Positions 9,529 through 19,788 are shown, numbered from the stretch's first letter. The stretch: DNA of 64,000 bases from Paenibacillus sp. 1_12 (GCF_900114475.1 NZ_FOTE01000003.1:310001-374000), one strand, 5' to 3'. Notes: generated from the sequence alone by a model not told the origin. Numbers and translations are program-made.

Positions 9529-11136
9529 ATGTATAAAATTATTATAGTGGATGATGAAATAACGGTTCGGGAAGGCATTCGCGATCATTTAAACTGGCAT
9601 GAGCTGGGTTTTGAAGTGGTAGGCGATTATGAAAATGGCCGTGAGGTGATCGAGGTCATGGAGCAGCTACAACCCGATGTGGTGTTAACCGATATCAATA
9701 TGCCTTTTGTAGATGGTTTGGAATTGTCGCGCTTTCTGTATACCCATTACCCACGGACCAAAGTGATCATCCTAACCGGATATGACGAATTTGAATATGC
9801 CCAGCAAGCGTTAAAGTTGAAGGTGCATGATTATATAGTTAAGCCGAATACAGCGGATGAAATTCGCCAAATTCTCATTCGCCTCAAGGCCGAAATGGAT
9901 GAAGAGGGTCGCAAGACGGAGGACTTAACAAAGCTGAAGGAGAGACTGAGAGAAAGCTTGCCGCTAGCGCGCGAACGTTTTCTCAATCAACTGACTTCTG
10001 GCAGTATGCGCGAAGGCGAGCTTAAGGATAAGCTTGCTTATCTAGAGCTTTCTATAGAGGGCATGCATCATCTGGTTGCGGTGATTGATGTTGATGATCA
10101 TGGCGAGCTTGAAAGATTTTACCCGGAGACGGAGAGCGAATTGCTTTATTTTGCCGTATTCAATATTAGTGAAGAAATCGTGGGTAAGCATAACGCGGGA
10201 ATTGTATTCCAGAATAACAACGAAAAAACCATCGTGATCTTATCAGGTGAGGATATCGAGGTACTTTATGATAACGCTTTAATTATGCTTGAGGAAATTA
10301 AAGGCGCAGTGAAAAGCTTTTTGAAATTTACGGTTTCCATAGGTGTAGGTGATGTGTGTACAGGTTTGAATAGCATTCACCTTTCGCACAAAAGAGCGGC
10401 GTCTGCATTGGATTACCGGTTTTTGCTGGGTAAAAATCGCGTGATCAGCATTAATGATTTTGAGGGGAATGCCAATGCCCGTGTGCCCTATAACAAAGTG
10501 TGGGAAAGGAAGCTGGTTTCGGGAATCAAGTCGGGAACATTGCAGGAAATGGAGCACATTATTAGTCAAATCGTACACAATTTCAAGCAATCCTATCTGC
10601 CGCTGGATCGCTGCTATATCCATATCCAGCAATTGATAATATCGATTATGGATGCTTTGGACGAGTTGGGTATCCATGATGATTCCATATATAGAATAGA
10701 CAGCAGTCCGTTGACCGACATCTATCAGTTGAAAACACTTGATGAAATAGGGGTTTGGTTAGCTGCCCATTGTCAGAAGGTATCCCTGATGATTTTGGAG
10801 AAACGAGATCATTTTGTCCGGGTCCAGATGATGAAGGCGGAAGCTTATATTCATGCTCATTACGCGGATGAGCTCATATCCCTCGACGCTGTATGTAAGC
10901 ATGTATCGATGAGCAAAAGCTATTTCAGTCTCTTGTTCAAAAGCTACCAAAGTGAAACCTTTATCGGTTATTTAACCAAGCTCAGAGTTGAGAAAGCCAA
11001 AGAAATGCTGAAGCATACGGACTTGAAGTCGTACGACATCGCTGATCGCGTCGGCTATGCGGACCCGCAATATTTTAGCTTGATATTTAAAAAAACGACA
11101 GGGATGACGACGACGGAATATCGTAACCGGATTTGA
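9529..11136 (+). CDS. Response regulator with AraC output, YesN-like
   Basis: A 535-residue cytoplasmic response regulator. The receiver (residues 1-125) has the acidic pair D8-D9, the phospho-acceptor D55 in VLTDINMP, and the lysine of DYIVKPN. A ~270-residue middle region links it to a C-terminal AraC helix-turn-helix pair (about 440-535, ending GMTTTEYRNRI). It begins an apparent operon with its kinase 19 bp downstream and a tethered sugar-binding protein after that, and the RbsACB-like importer at 14.3 kb is the likely target (inference). ATG start preceded by GGAGGC. Confidence 0.93.
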   Translation: MYKIIIVDDEITVREGIRDHLNWHELGFEVVGDYENGREVIEVMEQLQPDVVLTDINMPFVDGLELSRFLYTHYPRTKVIILTGYDEFEYAQQALKLKVHDYIVKPNTADEIRQILIRLKAEMDEEGRKTEDLTKLKERLRESLPLARERFLNQLTSGSMREGELKDKLAYLELSIEGMHHLVAVIDVDDHGELERFYPETESELLYFAVFNISEEIVGKHNAGIVFQNNNEKTIVILSGEDIEVLYDNALIMLEEIKGAVKSFLKFTVSIGVGDVCTGLNSIHLSHKRAASALDYRFLLGKNRVISINDFEGNANARVPYNKVWERKLVSGIKSGTLQEMEHIISQIVHNFKQSYLPLDRCYIHIQQLIISIMDALDELGIHDDSIYRIDSSPLTDIYQLKTLDEIGVWLAAHCQKVSLMILEKRDHFVRVQMMKAEAYIHAHYADELISLDAVCKHVSMSKSYFSLLFKSYQSETFIGYLTKLRVEKAKEMLKHTDLKSYDIADRVGYADPQYFSLIFKKTTGMTTTEYRNRI

Positions 11137-11155
11137 AGGAAGGGGCAGACCCATC

Positions 11156-12922
11156 ATGCTAAGGAAGCTTGGTTTTGTTTTTTTTCATTATAAAAGCATT
11201 CAATCGACCATGGCGGTTGCCTTTTCCTGCCTGATTTTGTTTACGACGTTTTGTATTGCCTACACAACCTATACATTATCCACGAATGCCGCAGAGAAAA
11301 GCTCTAGAGAACACACCTCGCAATTAATCGATCAGGTCAACACCAACATTGAAACTTACCTTACCTACATGGAAAATATATCACAAATGGTGCTATCCAA
11401 TTCAGATATACGCCAATATTTAGTAAATAAAACACTGTCAAGCACAGATGGCAACGCCCAGTTAGAACAGCGGATTAGCTCACAGCTCAGCTCAGTATTG
11501 AGTACCAGAAAGGATATTTCTTCAATACTTATATTTGATAATAACGGAGGTATCATTCCGTATAACCATATGAAGCTCAATCCATTTGCCGGTCCCACGC
11601 AGCAAAGCTGGTTTTTAAAAGCAATCGAGGGGAATGGCAATGTGGTGATTTCGGCTCCTCATGTGCAAAATATTATTCAGGAATATAATTGGGTTGTCTC
11701 ATTAAGCAGGCAGCTTTCTGATGTGGATGGGAATAGGCTCGGCGTCATGCTTGTCGATTTGAACTACAGTGTCATAAATGATTTATGCAACAAAATAGAA
11801 CTTGGCAAAAAGGGTTATATCTTCATCCTTGATCAGGAAGGAAATATCGTATACCACCCTCAGCAGCAGTTGATCTACAGTAATTTGAAGCAGGAAAATA
11901 TCGACCAGGTCATGTCTTCTCAAACGAGCAATTTCACCACCTCCGAAGGAAAGGACAGCCGCATGTATACGATCAATCAGTCTAAAAAGGGCTGGAAAAT
12001 TGTCGGTGTCGCTTATGTGGATGAATTGGTTCCGAACAAGAAAGAAATTCAGACTTATATTTTGATGTGGGGCATCGGGTTGATTGCTGTTGCAATCTTT
12101 ATCTCTATCTTTTTGTCTTCGCGTATTTCCAGACCGATTAAGAATCTGGAGACCTCCATGAAGGAGGTCGAAAAAGGAAACTTCGATATTCAGGTGCCGA
12201 TCGAAAGCCGCAATGAAATAGGGCAGCTCAGCAAGCGATTCAATCGAATGACCGCAGAGATTAAAGAGCTGATGGTTCAAAACGTCACGGAGCAGGAGTT
12301 AAAACGAAAAAGTGAATTGAAAGCGCTCCAGGCTCAAATCAACCCGCATTTTTTATATAATACACTCGATTCGATCATTTGGATGGCTGAAGGCAAGAAG
12401 TCGGAGGAGGTTGTATTGATGGTGTCCGCTCTAGCCAAATTATTTCGTTTGAGCATAAGTAAAGGGCAAGAGCTGATTACGATTGCTAACGAAATTGAAC
12501 ACATAAAAAGCTATTTAACCATTCAAAAAATGCGCTATAAAGACAAGCTGGATTTTCAGATTGCTGTAGATCCGCAGATTTTATCATACAAGGTACTCAA
12601 AATTATTTTACAACCCTTAGTCGAAAATTCGATCTATCATGGGATTAAACATCAGGCAGGCACAGGCACGATTTTGATTACCGGAGAAATTATCGCGCAT
12701 CGCATCCGTCTTCAGGTTATTGACCATGGCATTGGCATGTCGCCGGAGATGGTTCAACGCATGCTTGAAAAAAAAGAAAATTCCGGCGACGGAAGCGGTA
12801 TTGGTGTAAGTAATGTAAATCAAAGAATCCAGCTCTACTATGGAACGGAATATGGGATTACCTTTGAAAGCGAGTGGGGACAAGGCACAACGGCCAATAT
12901 TTGGCTGCCAATACTGGAGTGA
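11156..12922 (+). CDS. Sensor histidine kinase, YesM-like
   Basis: A 588-residue membrane kinase. An N-terminal helix (about 18-38) is followed by a large extracellular Cache-type sensor region and a second helix near residue 300 (YILMWGIGLIAVAIFISIF), then HAMP (RISRPIKNLE onward), the His_kinase phospho-acceptor segment QINPHFLYNTLD, and an HATPase domain with N box LQPLVENSIYHG and G box GDGSGIGVSNV. Start ATG 11156 has GAAGGAAGGGG upstream. The gene lies between its response regulator and a gene for a membrane-tethered sugar-binding protein, an arrangement suggesting a three-part sensor. Confidence 0.93.
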   Translation: MLRKLGFVFFHYKSIQSTMAVAFSCLILFTTFCIAYTTYTLSTNAAEKSSREHTSQLIDQVNTNIETYLTYMENISQMVLSNSDIRQYLVNKTLSSTDGNAQLEQRISSQLSSVLSTRKDISSILIFDNNGGIIPYNHMKLNPFAGPTQQSWFLKAIEGNGNVVISAPHVQNIIQEYNWVVSLSRQLSDVDGNRLGVMLVDLNYSVINDLCNKIELGKKGYIFILDQEGNIVYHPQQQLIYSNLKQENIDQVMSSQTSNFTTSEGKDSRMYTINQSKKGWKIVGVAYVDELVPNKKEIQTYILMWGIGLIAVAIFISIFLSSRISRPIKNLETSMKEVEKGNFDIQVPIESRNEIGQLSKRFNRMTAEIKELMVQNVTEQELKRKSELKALQAQINPHFLYNTLDSIIWMAEGKKSEEVVLMVSALAKLFRLSISKGQELITIANEIEHIKSYLTIQKMRYKDKLDFQIAVDPQILSYKVLKIILQPLVENSIYHGIKHQAGTGTILITGEIIAHRIRLQVIDHGIGMSPEMVQRMLEKKENSGDGSGIGVSNVNQRIQLYYGTEYGITFESEWGQGTTANIWLPILE

Positions 12923-12938
12923 GGGAGGGATGGGTAAC

Positions 12939-13934
12939 TTGAAAATGAAGCTTGGTTCGTTAAGATGGCTCCCTCTCCTTCTTGCCGTTATCATTATTGG
13001 TACTGTGCTGGTATTAATTAAAGTCAATATGGCTAGGCCTGGAGGCAACCAGCCCCACATTCTCGTGATGATGAAAGCGATCGATCCCAAGATTGAATTT
13101 TGGAATACCGTAGGAGCAGGTATTGAAGCGGCGAGAAAAGAATTTGATGTGCAAATTGAAGTACAAGGACCTGATAATGAATTTGATGTCGAGGGTCAAA
13201 TTCAAAAGCTGAAAGAAGCACTGAAATCCAAGCCTGATGCAGTTGTACTCGTTGCCTCCGACTATGAAGCTTTAGTACCGTGGGCTGAGAAAATTCACAA
13301 GCAGGGCATTCCTTTGATCATGATGGATTCCGGAATAAACAGTACGGCTGCTAACAGCTTTATTGCAACAGATAACATTGCAGCAGGTCGTAAAATGGGA
13401 GAGATGCTGTCGAAGCTGGTGGACCCGTCCAAGCAAATCGCGATTGTTAGCCATGTGCAGGGTACGTCGACCGCCATTCAGAGGGAACAGGGCGCCAGAA
13501 GCGGACTCTCCGAATCCTTTAAAAAATCGGTAGTAGGCACTTACTTTAGCAATGGCTCGCAGGAAAGGGCTTATGAGATTACAAAAGAGCTGTTAAGTGC
13601 ACGTGATGATATCGGGGGGATTGCGGGACTCAATGAAATTACGACGGTTGGCGCTGCTCGGGCCATCAAGGAATTAGGATTAAAGGAACAGGTGAAGCTT
13701 GTCGGATTTGACAGCTCGACGAATGAGATTAAATGGATCGAAGAAGGTGTGATTCAGGCCGTTGTGATTCAGAAGCCATTTAACATGGGTTATTTGGGCA
13801 TTAAGACAGCCTATGAAGCTTTGCAAGGAAAAAAGGTTGCCCCCATTATAGATACAGGCTCTGAGGTCATTCATAAGCAAAATATTTATACCATTGAAAA
13901 TCAAAAGCTGTTGTTTCCTTTTTCAAGCCCTTAG
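12939..13934 (+). CDS. Membrane-tethered RbsB-type sugar-binding protein (sensor accessory)
   Basis: A Peripla_BP_4-like sugar-binding protein of about 331 residues. The N-terminus has one hydrophobic segment (LPLLLAVIIIGTVLVLI) but no lipobox cysteine, so it is probably held by an uncleaved helix. Binding-fold landmarks include ARPGGNQPHILVMMK, VLVASDYEAL and LVGFDSSTNEIKW. The likely start is TTG 12939, 9 bp after GGGAGGG; an in-frame ATG at 12930 overlaps that site. It lies 16 bp after the kinase gene. Its separate anchoring, and the existence of another RbsB-like lipoprotein for transport at 16860, suggest that it presents ligand to the kinase, as XylFII does for LytS in clostridia (comparison from knowledge, role inferred). 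Confidence 0.85.
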   Translation: MKMKLGSLRWLPLLLAVIIIGTVLVLIKVNMARPGGNQPHILVMMKAIDPKIEFWNTVGAGIEAARKEFDVQIEVQGPDNEFDVEGQIQKLKEALKSKPDAVVLVASDYEALVPWAEKIHKQGIPLIMMDSGINSTAANSFIATDNIAAGRKMGEMLSKLVDPSKQIAIVSHVQGTSTAIQREQGARSGLSESFKKSVVGTYFSNGSQERAYEITKELLSARDDIGGIAGLNEITTVGAARAIKELGLKEQVKLVGFDSSTNEIKWIEEGVIQAVVIQKPFNMGYLGIKTAYEALQGKKVAPIIDTGSEVIHKQNIYTIENQKLLFPFSSP

Positions 13935-13937
13935 TTT

Positions 13938-14110
13938 AGAAGTGCGGTGAATAAGTCCCGCTGCGCGGCCAAATATCCCTACAATCGCTGTTGTTTCCAT
14001 ATTTTTTTGATTTTATAAGAGATTTAGCGGTAAAAATACGGAAACAAAGGCGAGCGCTGACGCTTCTCCAGGATTATTTGGCCGCTCCGCTCTTTATTCA
14101 CCGTACTTCT
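13938..14110. repeat. Inverted-repeat element, copy A (diverged)
   Basis: A 173-bp palindromic element with ends AGAAGTGCGGTGAATAA and TTATTCACCGTACTTCT and inner arms built on GCGGCCAAATA/ATTTGGCCGC. It contains CAATCGCTGTTG, AAAGGCGAGC and CTTCTCCAG, all also found in copies B (19806-20008) and C (43405-43607), though the outer ends differ. No reading frame of note. It starts 4 bp after the stop of the binding-protein gene. Confidence 0.75.
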
Positions 14111-14147
14111 CCCACTTTTAGATAGCTTTGCAAATATCTCTTTTCCA

Positions 14148-14188
14148 TAAAAAACCTCTTTGGACTTAGCACCCGGAGAGGCTTTTTG
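14148..14188 (+). terminator. Terminator-like hairpin
   Basis: AAAACCTCT and AGAGGCTTTTT flank a 16-nt loop region; the T-rich 3' arm suits termination of the sensor operon before the importer genes. Confidence 0.5.
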
Positions 14189-14305
14189 ATGTGCAAAATG
14201 AATTTGTGGAAGAAAATCAAATATTCAAAGAAGATCCTCCATTATGAATGGCGGCATTCAATTGTATGCTTAATTCAATGAACGAAGCGATTAGAGGTGA
14301 TCCAC

Positions 14306-15820
14306 TTGAGGGAATTATTAGTGCAGATGGAAGGTATCGAAAAGCATTTTCCAGGTGTACATGCGTTGAATCAATGCCGTTTTGAATTAGCGAGTGGAGA
14401 GGTCCATGCTTTAGTCGGAGAAAATGGAGCAGGTAAATCCACGCTCATGAAGGTATTAACCGGAGTATATACGAAGGACGCGGGCCGAATTATGTACAAA
14501 GGTCAGGAAATTGAAAACACTACGCCCAAGATGGCGCAGGATTTAGGGATCAGCATCATTCATCAGGAGCTTAATCTCATGCCGGACTTGACGGTAGCAC
14601 AGAACATATATATTGGACGTGAACCGAAGAAGCTGCTGAACCTGTTTTTGGATGAGCAAGAGCTGAATGCACGTACGCAGCAATTGTTTCAGCGTATGAA
14701 TCTGCAAATGGACCCAACCGTTAAAGTATCTGATCTTACCGTAGCCAAGCAGCAAATGGTCGAAATTGCCAAAGCGTTGTCTTTTCGTTCAGAGGTGTTA
14801 ATTATGGATGAACCAACGGCAGCTTTGACAGCTACCGAGATTGACGATTTGTTCCGCATCATTCACCAGCTTCGTGACAACGGTGTTGGAATCGTTTACA
14901 TTTCGCATCGAATGGAAGAGCTGAAACGAATTACCGATCGGATTACGATCATGCGGGATAGCCGCTATATTGAAACGCTGGAAACGAAAGACGCCACGAT
15001 CGATCACATTATTTCACTGATGGTGGGTCGAGAGATTTACAGCAAGCCTACGGAATCACAGGAGATATCGAACCAGCCTATCGTATTGGAGGTCAAGAAT
15101 CTCAACAGAGGCAATGTGATCCGAGACGTCAGCTTCCAATTGAAAAAAGGGGAGATTCTCGGGTTCGCAGGTTTAATGGGTGCAGGCCGGACGGAAGTGG
15201 CGAGAGCCATTTTTGGCGCAGATGCGAGTGATTCAGGTGAAATCAGCATTCATGGCAAACCCGTGAAAATTAATAATCCTCACGATGCCGTGAAAAATGG
15301 TATGGGCTATTTATCAGAGGACCGCAAGCGATATGGACTTCTTGTGGGGATGGATGTAGAAACCAATATTGGGATTTCTTCATACAGGAGGTTTAGCAGC
15401 TGGAGCGGGTGGATGGATCAAGCACAAATCCATGCAGCAGCAGAGCATTATTCAGAAGCCTTGAAGGTCAAAACGCCAAGCATGAATCAGGAAGTCAAAT
15501 TTCTATCAGGTGGCAATCAACAAAAGGTCGTCATTGCCAAATGGCTGACGCGGGATTGTGAAATTCTGATATTCGATGAGCCGACACGCGGCATCGATAT
15601 TGGCGCCAAAAGTGAGATTTACAAGCTTCTAAATGACTTAGCGTCACAAGGGAAATCGATCATCATGATTTCATCGGAATTGCCGGAGATCCTTCTTATG
15701 AGTCATCGCATTATGGTGATGTGTGAAGGTCGAATTACAGGTGAATTAAACCATGGTGAGGCCACTCAAGAAAAGATCATGGCGTTTGCAACAAATCGAT
15801 CGGGGGGCGTAATCGCTTGA
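14306..15820 (+). CDS. Sugar ABC transporter ATP-binding protein, RbsA-like
   Basis: Double ATPase of a CUT2 importer, about 504 residues. The first nucleotide-binding domain has Walker [10 protein letters not shown] (residues 38-46) and Walker [12 protein letters not shown]. The second half has the degenerate Walker [10 protein letters not shown] characteristic of RbsA/MglA proteins, a signature [15 protein letters not shown] and [17 protein letters not shown]. The start is taken as TTG 14306, 5-6 bp after GAGGTGA; GTG 14297 is possible but overlaps that site. It overlaps the permease gene by 4 bp. Sugar specificity (ribose, xylose, galactose and others) cannot be fixed by sequence alone. 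Confidence 0.93.
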   Translation: MRELLVQMEGIEKHFPGVHALNQCRFELASGEVHALVGENGAGKSTLMKVLTGVYTKDAGRIMYKGQEIENTTPKMAQDLGISIIHQELNLMPDLTVAQNIYIGREPKKLLNLFLDEQELNARTQQLFQRMNLQMDPTVKVSDLTVAKQQMVEIAKALSFRSEVLIMDEPTAALTATEIDDLFRIIHQLRDNGVGIVYISHRMEELKRITDRITIMRDSRYIETLETKDATIDHIISLMVGREIYSKPTESQEISNQPIVLEVKNLNRGNVIRDVSFQLKKGEILGFAGLMGAGRTEVARAIFGADASDSGEISIHGKPVKINNPHDAVKNGMGYLSEDRKRYGLLVGMDVETNIGISSYRRFSSWSGWMDQAQIHAAAEHYSEALKVKTPSMNQEVKFLSGGNQQKVVIAKWLTRDCEILIFDEPTRGIDIGAKSEIYKLLNDLASQGKSIIMISSELPEILLMSHRIMVMCEGRITGELNHGEATQEKIMAFATNRSGGVIA

Positions 15821-16806
15821 AAACCTTACTCTTCAAAAAACCAACCGCTTTTCAAACCGGAGCGACGCAAAAATTGTTGGCATTTGCCAGCCTGATTTTA
15901 CTAGTCATTATTTTCTCCATCTCCTCAAGCAATTTCTTTCAATTTGATAATCTTGTAGGCATTATGCTCTCAACCGCAGTCATAGGTGTACTTGCCTTGG
16001 GGTCAACGTTTGTCATTATTACAGGTGGCATTGATTTAGCGGTTGGAACGGTTATGACCTTTTCTGCTGTTATGGCAGGCGTGATGATCACGCTGTGGCA
16101 GCTGCCTATGCCATTGGGCATAGCGGGTGGGATAGCAACAGGTGCGCTCTGCGGTTTGATCAGCGGCTTAGCCGTGGCCAAGATGAACATTCCTCCTTTT
16201 ATTGCAACGTTAGCGATGATGATGATCACCAAGGGCTTGTCGCTCGTCATATCGGGAGCAAAACCGATTTATTTCAATGACACACCCAATTTCACCAAAA
16301 TTTCAATGGGATCTGCGTTCAATTGGATCATTCCAGGACTCGAAATTCCGAATGCGATTGTTATTTTTCTGGGAGCGGCGATCATTGCCAGCATCATTTT
16401 AACGAAAACCATTATCGGGCGTTACAATTTTGCATTAGGCAGCAATGAGGAAGCGACTCGGCTCTCGGGAGTCAACGTGAACTTTTGGAAAATAGCGATT
16501 TATACGCTTACAGGTGTATTTAGCGGTATTGCCGGAATTATGATAGCCTCACGGTTAAATTCTGCGCAGCCTGCGCTTGGTCAAGGCTACGAGCTTGAGG
16601 CGATTGCAGCCGTTGTTATTGGCGGGACTTCATTAAGTGGTGGAAAAGGATCGATTCTCGGAACCGTGATCGGCGCTTTAATTATGAGTGTATTAACCAA
16701 TGGTCTGCGTATCCTCTCGGTTAAGCAGGAATGGCAAACGGTGATCGTCGGGCTGGTAGTCATTATTGCGGTATATGCGGATATTCTCCGCCGTCGCAAA
16801 AAATAA
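15817..16806 (+). CDS. Sugar ABC transporter permease, RbsC-like
   Basis: Permease of the CUT2 importer, 329 residues, highly hydrophobic with about 8-10 predicted helices. Family segments are visible: [10 protein letters not shown] near residue 70, [14 protein letters not shown] near 210 and [15 protein letters not shown] near 265. The TTG start overlaps the TGA of the ATPase gene, which implies translational coupling. The binding lipoprotein follows at 53 bp. Confidence 0.93.
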   Translation: MKTLLFKKPTAFQTGATQKLLAFASLILLVIIFSISSSNFFQFDNLVGIMLSTAVIGVLALGSTFVIITGGIDLAVGTVMTFSAVMAGVMITLWQLPMPLGIAGGIATGALCGLISGLAVAKMNIPPFIATLAMMMITKGLSLVISGAKPIYFNDTPNFTKISMGSAFNWIIPGLEIPNAIVIFLGAAIIASIILTKTIIGRYNFALGSNEEATRLSGVNVNFWKIAIYTLTGVFSGIAGIMIASRLNSAQPALGQGYELEAIAAVVIGGTSLSGGKGSILGTVIGALIMSVLTNGLRILSVKQEWQTVIVGLVVIIAVYADILRRRKK

Positions 16807-16859
16807 GGTAGTTCCTCCCAACGGGAGTTCTATAAATAATCAGGTAAGGGGAGATTGAA

Positions 16860-17909
16860 TTGAAAAGCAAAAAAAACCTGTTCGTTCTGGTGTTTATGCT
16901 TATGTTTACAGCAATCGTATTAGCCGCATGTGGCGAAGCTGCCAAACCGACAGCTGCTAAACCGGAGGAGGCTGCGAAATCGGCAGCTCCAGCTGCTGCA
17001 CCCGCACCTGCCGCCGCGGCTCCTGAGGCGAAAAAAGCAGAAAAAATGTACATTCCCGTTATTTCCAAAGGCTTTCAGCATCAATTTTGGCAGGCTGTAA
17101 AGATTGGCGCTGAGAAAGCAGCCAAAGAATTGGATGTCACGATCACGTTCGAAGGTCCAGAAACCGAGGCGCAGGTGGATAAACAAATCGAGATGCTGAC
17201 TGCAGCGTTGGGCAAAAAGCCGAGTGCTATCGCATTTGCGGCATTGGATAGCAAAGCGGCTGTTCCTTTATTGGAGAAAGCCAAGGCTGCGAAAATTCCA
17301 GTCGTAGGATTTGACTCCGGTGTTGACAGCGATATTCCTGTAACTACAGCCGCTACGAATAATATCGCAGCTGCCGCTCTGGCAGCGGATAAAATGGCAG
17401 GACTCATTAATAATGAAGGCGAAGTAGCCGTCGTTGTTCATGACCAAACCAGCCGTACAGGGATTGATCGCCGTGACGGCTTCGTGAATCAAATCAAAAA
17501 TAAATATCCAAACATCAAAATTGTCGACATCCAATATGGTGGCGGCGATCAATTAAAATCAACCGACCTTACCAAAGCCATCATTCAAGCACATCCCAAC
17601 ATTAAAGGGATCTTTGGTTCCAACGAAGGATCAGCAATCGGCGTTTTGAACGGTGTCACTGAATTGAAGAAAGACAAAATTATTGTTGTAGGCTACGATT
17701 CAGGCAAACAACAAATTGATGCCATCAGGAGCGGCAAAATGGCAGGAGCCATCACGCAAAACCCGATTGGAATTGGTTATGAATCTGTCAAAGCCGCTGT
17801 AAAAGCTGTAAAAGGAGAAAAGGTCGAGAAAAATATCGATACCGGCTTCTTCTGGTATGATAAAACCAATGTCGATTCACCGGATATCAAAGCGGTTCTT
17901 TATGACTAA
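16860..17909 (+). CDS. Sugar-binding lipoprotein, RbsB-like
   Basis: Transport binding protein, 349 residues. The signal peptide ends in LAAC with the lipidated cysteine at residue 24, followed by an Ala/Pro/Lys/Glu-rich linker (about 25-62) and a Peripla_BP_4 fold with VISKGFQHQFWQ, VVGFDSGVDSD and IVVGYDSGKQQID. Start is TTG 16860 with AAGGGGAG about 6 bp upstream. It completes the RbsA-RbsC-RbsB set; RbsD and RbsK, the usual partners in ribose operons, are absent, so ribose is not assured. Confidence 0.93.
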   Translation: MKSKKNLFVLVFMLMFTAIVLAACGEAAKPTAAKPEEAAKSAAPAAAPAPAAAAPEAKKAEKMYIPVISKGFQHQFWQAVKIGAEKAAKELDVTITFEGPETEAQVDKQIEMLTAALGKKPSAIAFAALDSKAAVPLLEKAKAAKIPVVGFDSGVDSDIPVTTAATNNIAAAALAADKMAGLINNEGEVAVVVHDQTSRTGIDRRDGFVNQIKNKYPNIKIVDIQYGGGDQLKSTDLTKAIIQAHPNIKGIFGSNEGSAIGVLNGVTELKKDKIIVVGYDSGKQQIDAIRSGKMAGAITQNPIGIGYESVKAAVKAVKGEKVEKNIDTGFFWYDKTNVDSPDIKAVLYD

Positions 17910-18108
17910 AAACCAAGGAAAGTCAAAAAGCTAAACTTTATTTTAAATAGACGTAAAAGGCTGCTGCGGCGGTCTTTTGCTGCTTCTACAGTTATTTATT
18001 CATCCATAATCTTTGTTTAATGAACAGGAAAGTAGGGTATCGTTATATAGATAATATTCAGAAGAGTGCCGTATAATATAACGTATAGCTGGGGAAGGGG
18101 AAATAAAA

Positions 18109-18906
18109 ATGGAAAACAAATTTGTTGCGCTGGATGGTGGAGGCAAGTTCTCCTATAAGGAACAAGGCACAGGCAAACCTGTTGTGCTGCTGCATGGTTT
18201 TTGCGGAAGCTCTGCTTATTGGGATGAGCTGCTTCCGCTGCTGCCCAATGGTTATCGCTGGGTACTGCCGGATTTGCGAGGACACGGGCAATCGGGAGCG
18301 CCTGCTGGCGAATATTCAATGGAAGCCTTCGCGGGTGATCTGGCGCAGCTGCTTAAGGGACTCGATGCCGGACCTGCGATTGTACTTGGTCACTCCTTGG
18401 GAGGTTATATCGCGCTTGCTTTCGCCGAACGGTACCCTGAGCTGCTATCCGGGTTTGGTTTGATTCATTCCACAGGCTTCCCGGATACGGATGCCGGAAA
18501 AGAAGGACGATTGAAAGGCATCGCTACGATAGAAGAACAAAGTCTGCCAGCTTTTATTGAGGGTCTGGTTCCGAAGCTGTTTGCTCCAGATCATCTTCAA
18601 TCGATGCCGGAGGCAGTCGCCAGAACGATCGAGATCGGCAATAGCACGGATCCACAGGCTGCAATCCGTACACTTCAGGGAATGAGATCACGCCCAGATC
18701 GCAACGATGTTTTATCGAACACGAAGGTTCCTGTACTTCTGGTTGCAGGTGCGCATGATCAAATTATTCCGGTTGAACGAACATTTTCGGTAGGCGGAAG
18801 CCAAATTACGCAGCGCCTGATCGAAACGTCAGGCCATATGAGTATGCTAGAGGCGCCGGAAGCATTGATGGAAGCTATCGAATCGTTTCTAGCTACGGTT
18901 TACTAA
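18109..18906 (+). CDS. Alpha/beta hydrolase
   Basis: A 265-residue cytoplasmic alpha/beta-fold hydrolase. The oxyanion-hole segment VVLLHGFCGSS, the nucleophile elbow GHSLGG (S96), the acid D near residue 217 (LVAGAHDQIIP) and the histidine of SGHMSMLEAPE give a complete triad. Substrate unknown; lactone, ester and haloperoxidase-like activities occur in this group. ATG start with GGGGAAGGGG upstream. The transporter gene at 18908 begins one base after its stop, so the two are probably cotranscribed. Confidence 0.9.
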   Translation: MENKFVALDGGGKFSYKEQGTGKPVVLLHGFCGSSAYWDELLPLLPNGYRWVLPDLRGHGQSGAPAGEYSMEAFAGDLAQLLKGLDAGPAIVLGHSLGGYIALAFAERYPELLSGFGLIHSTGFPDTDAGKEGRLKGIATIEEQSLPAFIEGLVPKLFAPDHLQSMPEAVARTIEIGNSTDPQAAIRTLQGMRSRPDRNDVLSNTKVPVLLVAGAHDQIIPVERTFSVGGSQITQRLIETSGHMSMLEAPEALMEAIESFLATVY

Positions 18907-18907
18907 G

Positions 18908-19756
18908 TTGCATGTCATTGCCTTATTACTCGTATTGCTCTCAGGGATGCTGCATGCCGTCTGGAACCTATTTGCCAAGAAAAGCGTTAATAAGTCTGTT
19001 TTTCTATGGCTGGCGCATTGGGTAGGCACTATAGTCTTTCTACCGGGAGCCTGGTATGAGTGGGGAAGCTTTGCTTTTACGATAAAGAGCATGGGATTGT
19101 TGGCAGGCTCCATGTTCATACACGGACTGTATTTATTTTTGCTTGCCCGAACGTATCAGATTGGTGATCTGTCCCAGGCTTATCCAATCATGAGGGGAAT
19201 CAGTCCGATTATCGTCCCGCTTGTCGCCGTGCTTCTGCTGGGTGAAACGATGTCCAGCCTCGGTTGGGTCTGTATTCTGGCTATTATAGCTGGAATCGTT
19301 TGGGTGAGTGGGGGCAGAGCGTTGTTTCGTCAGCCCGCTCATACCAATCATACCCTGCTGCTGGCGGGTGCAGTCGGGATCTGTGTCAGTGGTTATATCG
19401 TTGTGGACAAAATCACCATCGAGTCGATTCCGCCTATTGTGTTAAATGAAGCTACGAATATCGCTAACTTATTGGCATTAACGATAGCGGTCATCCGTTC
19501 AAAAGGGATTGCTGCTGAATGGAAGCTGAACTATCGTACGATTATAATCGGCGGAATTTTGGCACCTGGCGGCTACATGCTATTTCTGTATGCGTTAACA
19601 TTGGCACCAGCGTCCCAATTGGCGCCAATGCGGGAAATCGGAACCGTATTTGGCACCTTGTTCGGCCTGCTGCTTTTGAATGAGCCGCAAGGCCGCAGTC
19701 GTATTATCGGTTCTGTACTTATAACCGCAGGCGTTATCGGCCTGGGATTCTCATAA
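18908..19756 (+). CDS. DMT-superfamily (EamA) transporter
   Basis: A 282-residue membrane protein with two EamA repeats and about ten hydrophobic segments. The repeat marks are GDLSQAYPIMRGISPIIVPL in the first half and LAPASQLAPMREIGTVFG in the second. The TTG start lies one base after the hydrolase stop, with no strong separate ribosome site, so coupled translation is likely. Members export amino acids, nucleosides or other metabolites; the substrate is not visible here. A terminator follows at once. Confidence 0.88.
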   Translation: MHVIALLLVLLSGMLHAVWNLFAKKSVNKSVFLWLAHWVGTIVFLPGAWYEWGSFAFTIKSMGLLAGSMFIHGLYLFLLARTYQIGDLSQAYPIMRGISPIIVPLVAVLLLGETMSSLGWVCILAIIAGIVWVSGGRALFRQPAHTNHTLLLAGAVGICVSGYIVVDKITIESIPPIVLNEATNIANLLALTIAVIRSKGIAAEWKLNYRTIIIGGILAPGGYMLFLYALTLAPASQLAPMREIGTVFGTLFGLLLLNEPQGRSRIIGSVLITAGVIGLGFS

Positions 19757-19758
19757 TG

Positions 19759-19788
19759 GAACAGGCTCCCCCTGGAGCCTGTTTTCTG
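19759..19788 (+). terminator. Rho-independent terminator
   Basis: Perfect 10-bp stem AACAGGCTCC/GGAGCCTGTT with a CCCT loop and T-rich tail. Confidence 0.85.

Noticed and set aside
11783-12280. 165-codon minus-strand open frame
   Set aside because: Antisense to the YesM-like kinase, no ribosome site and no family features.
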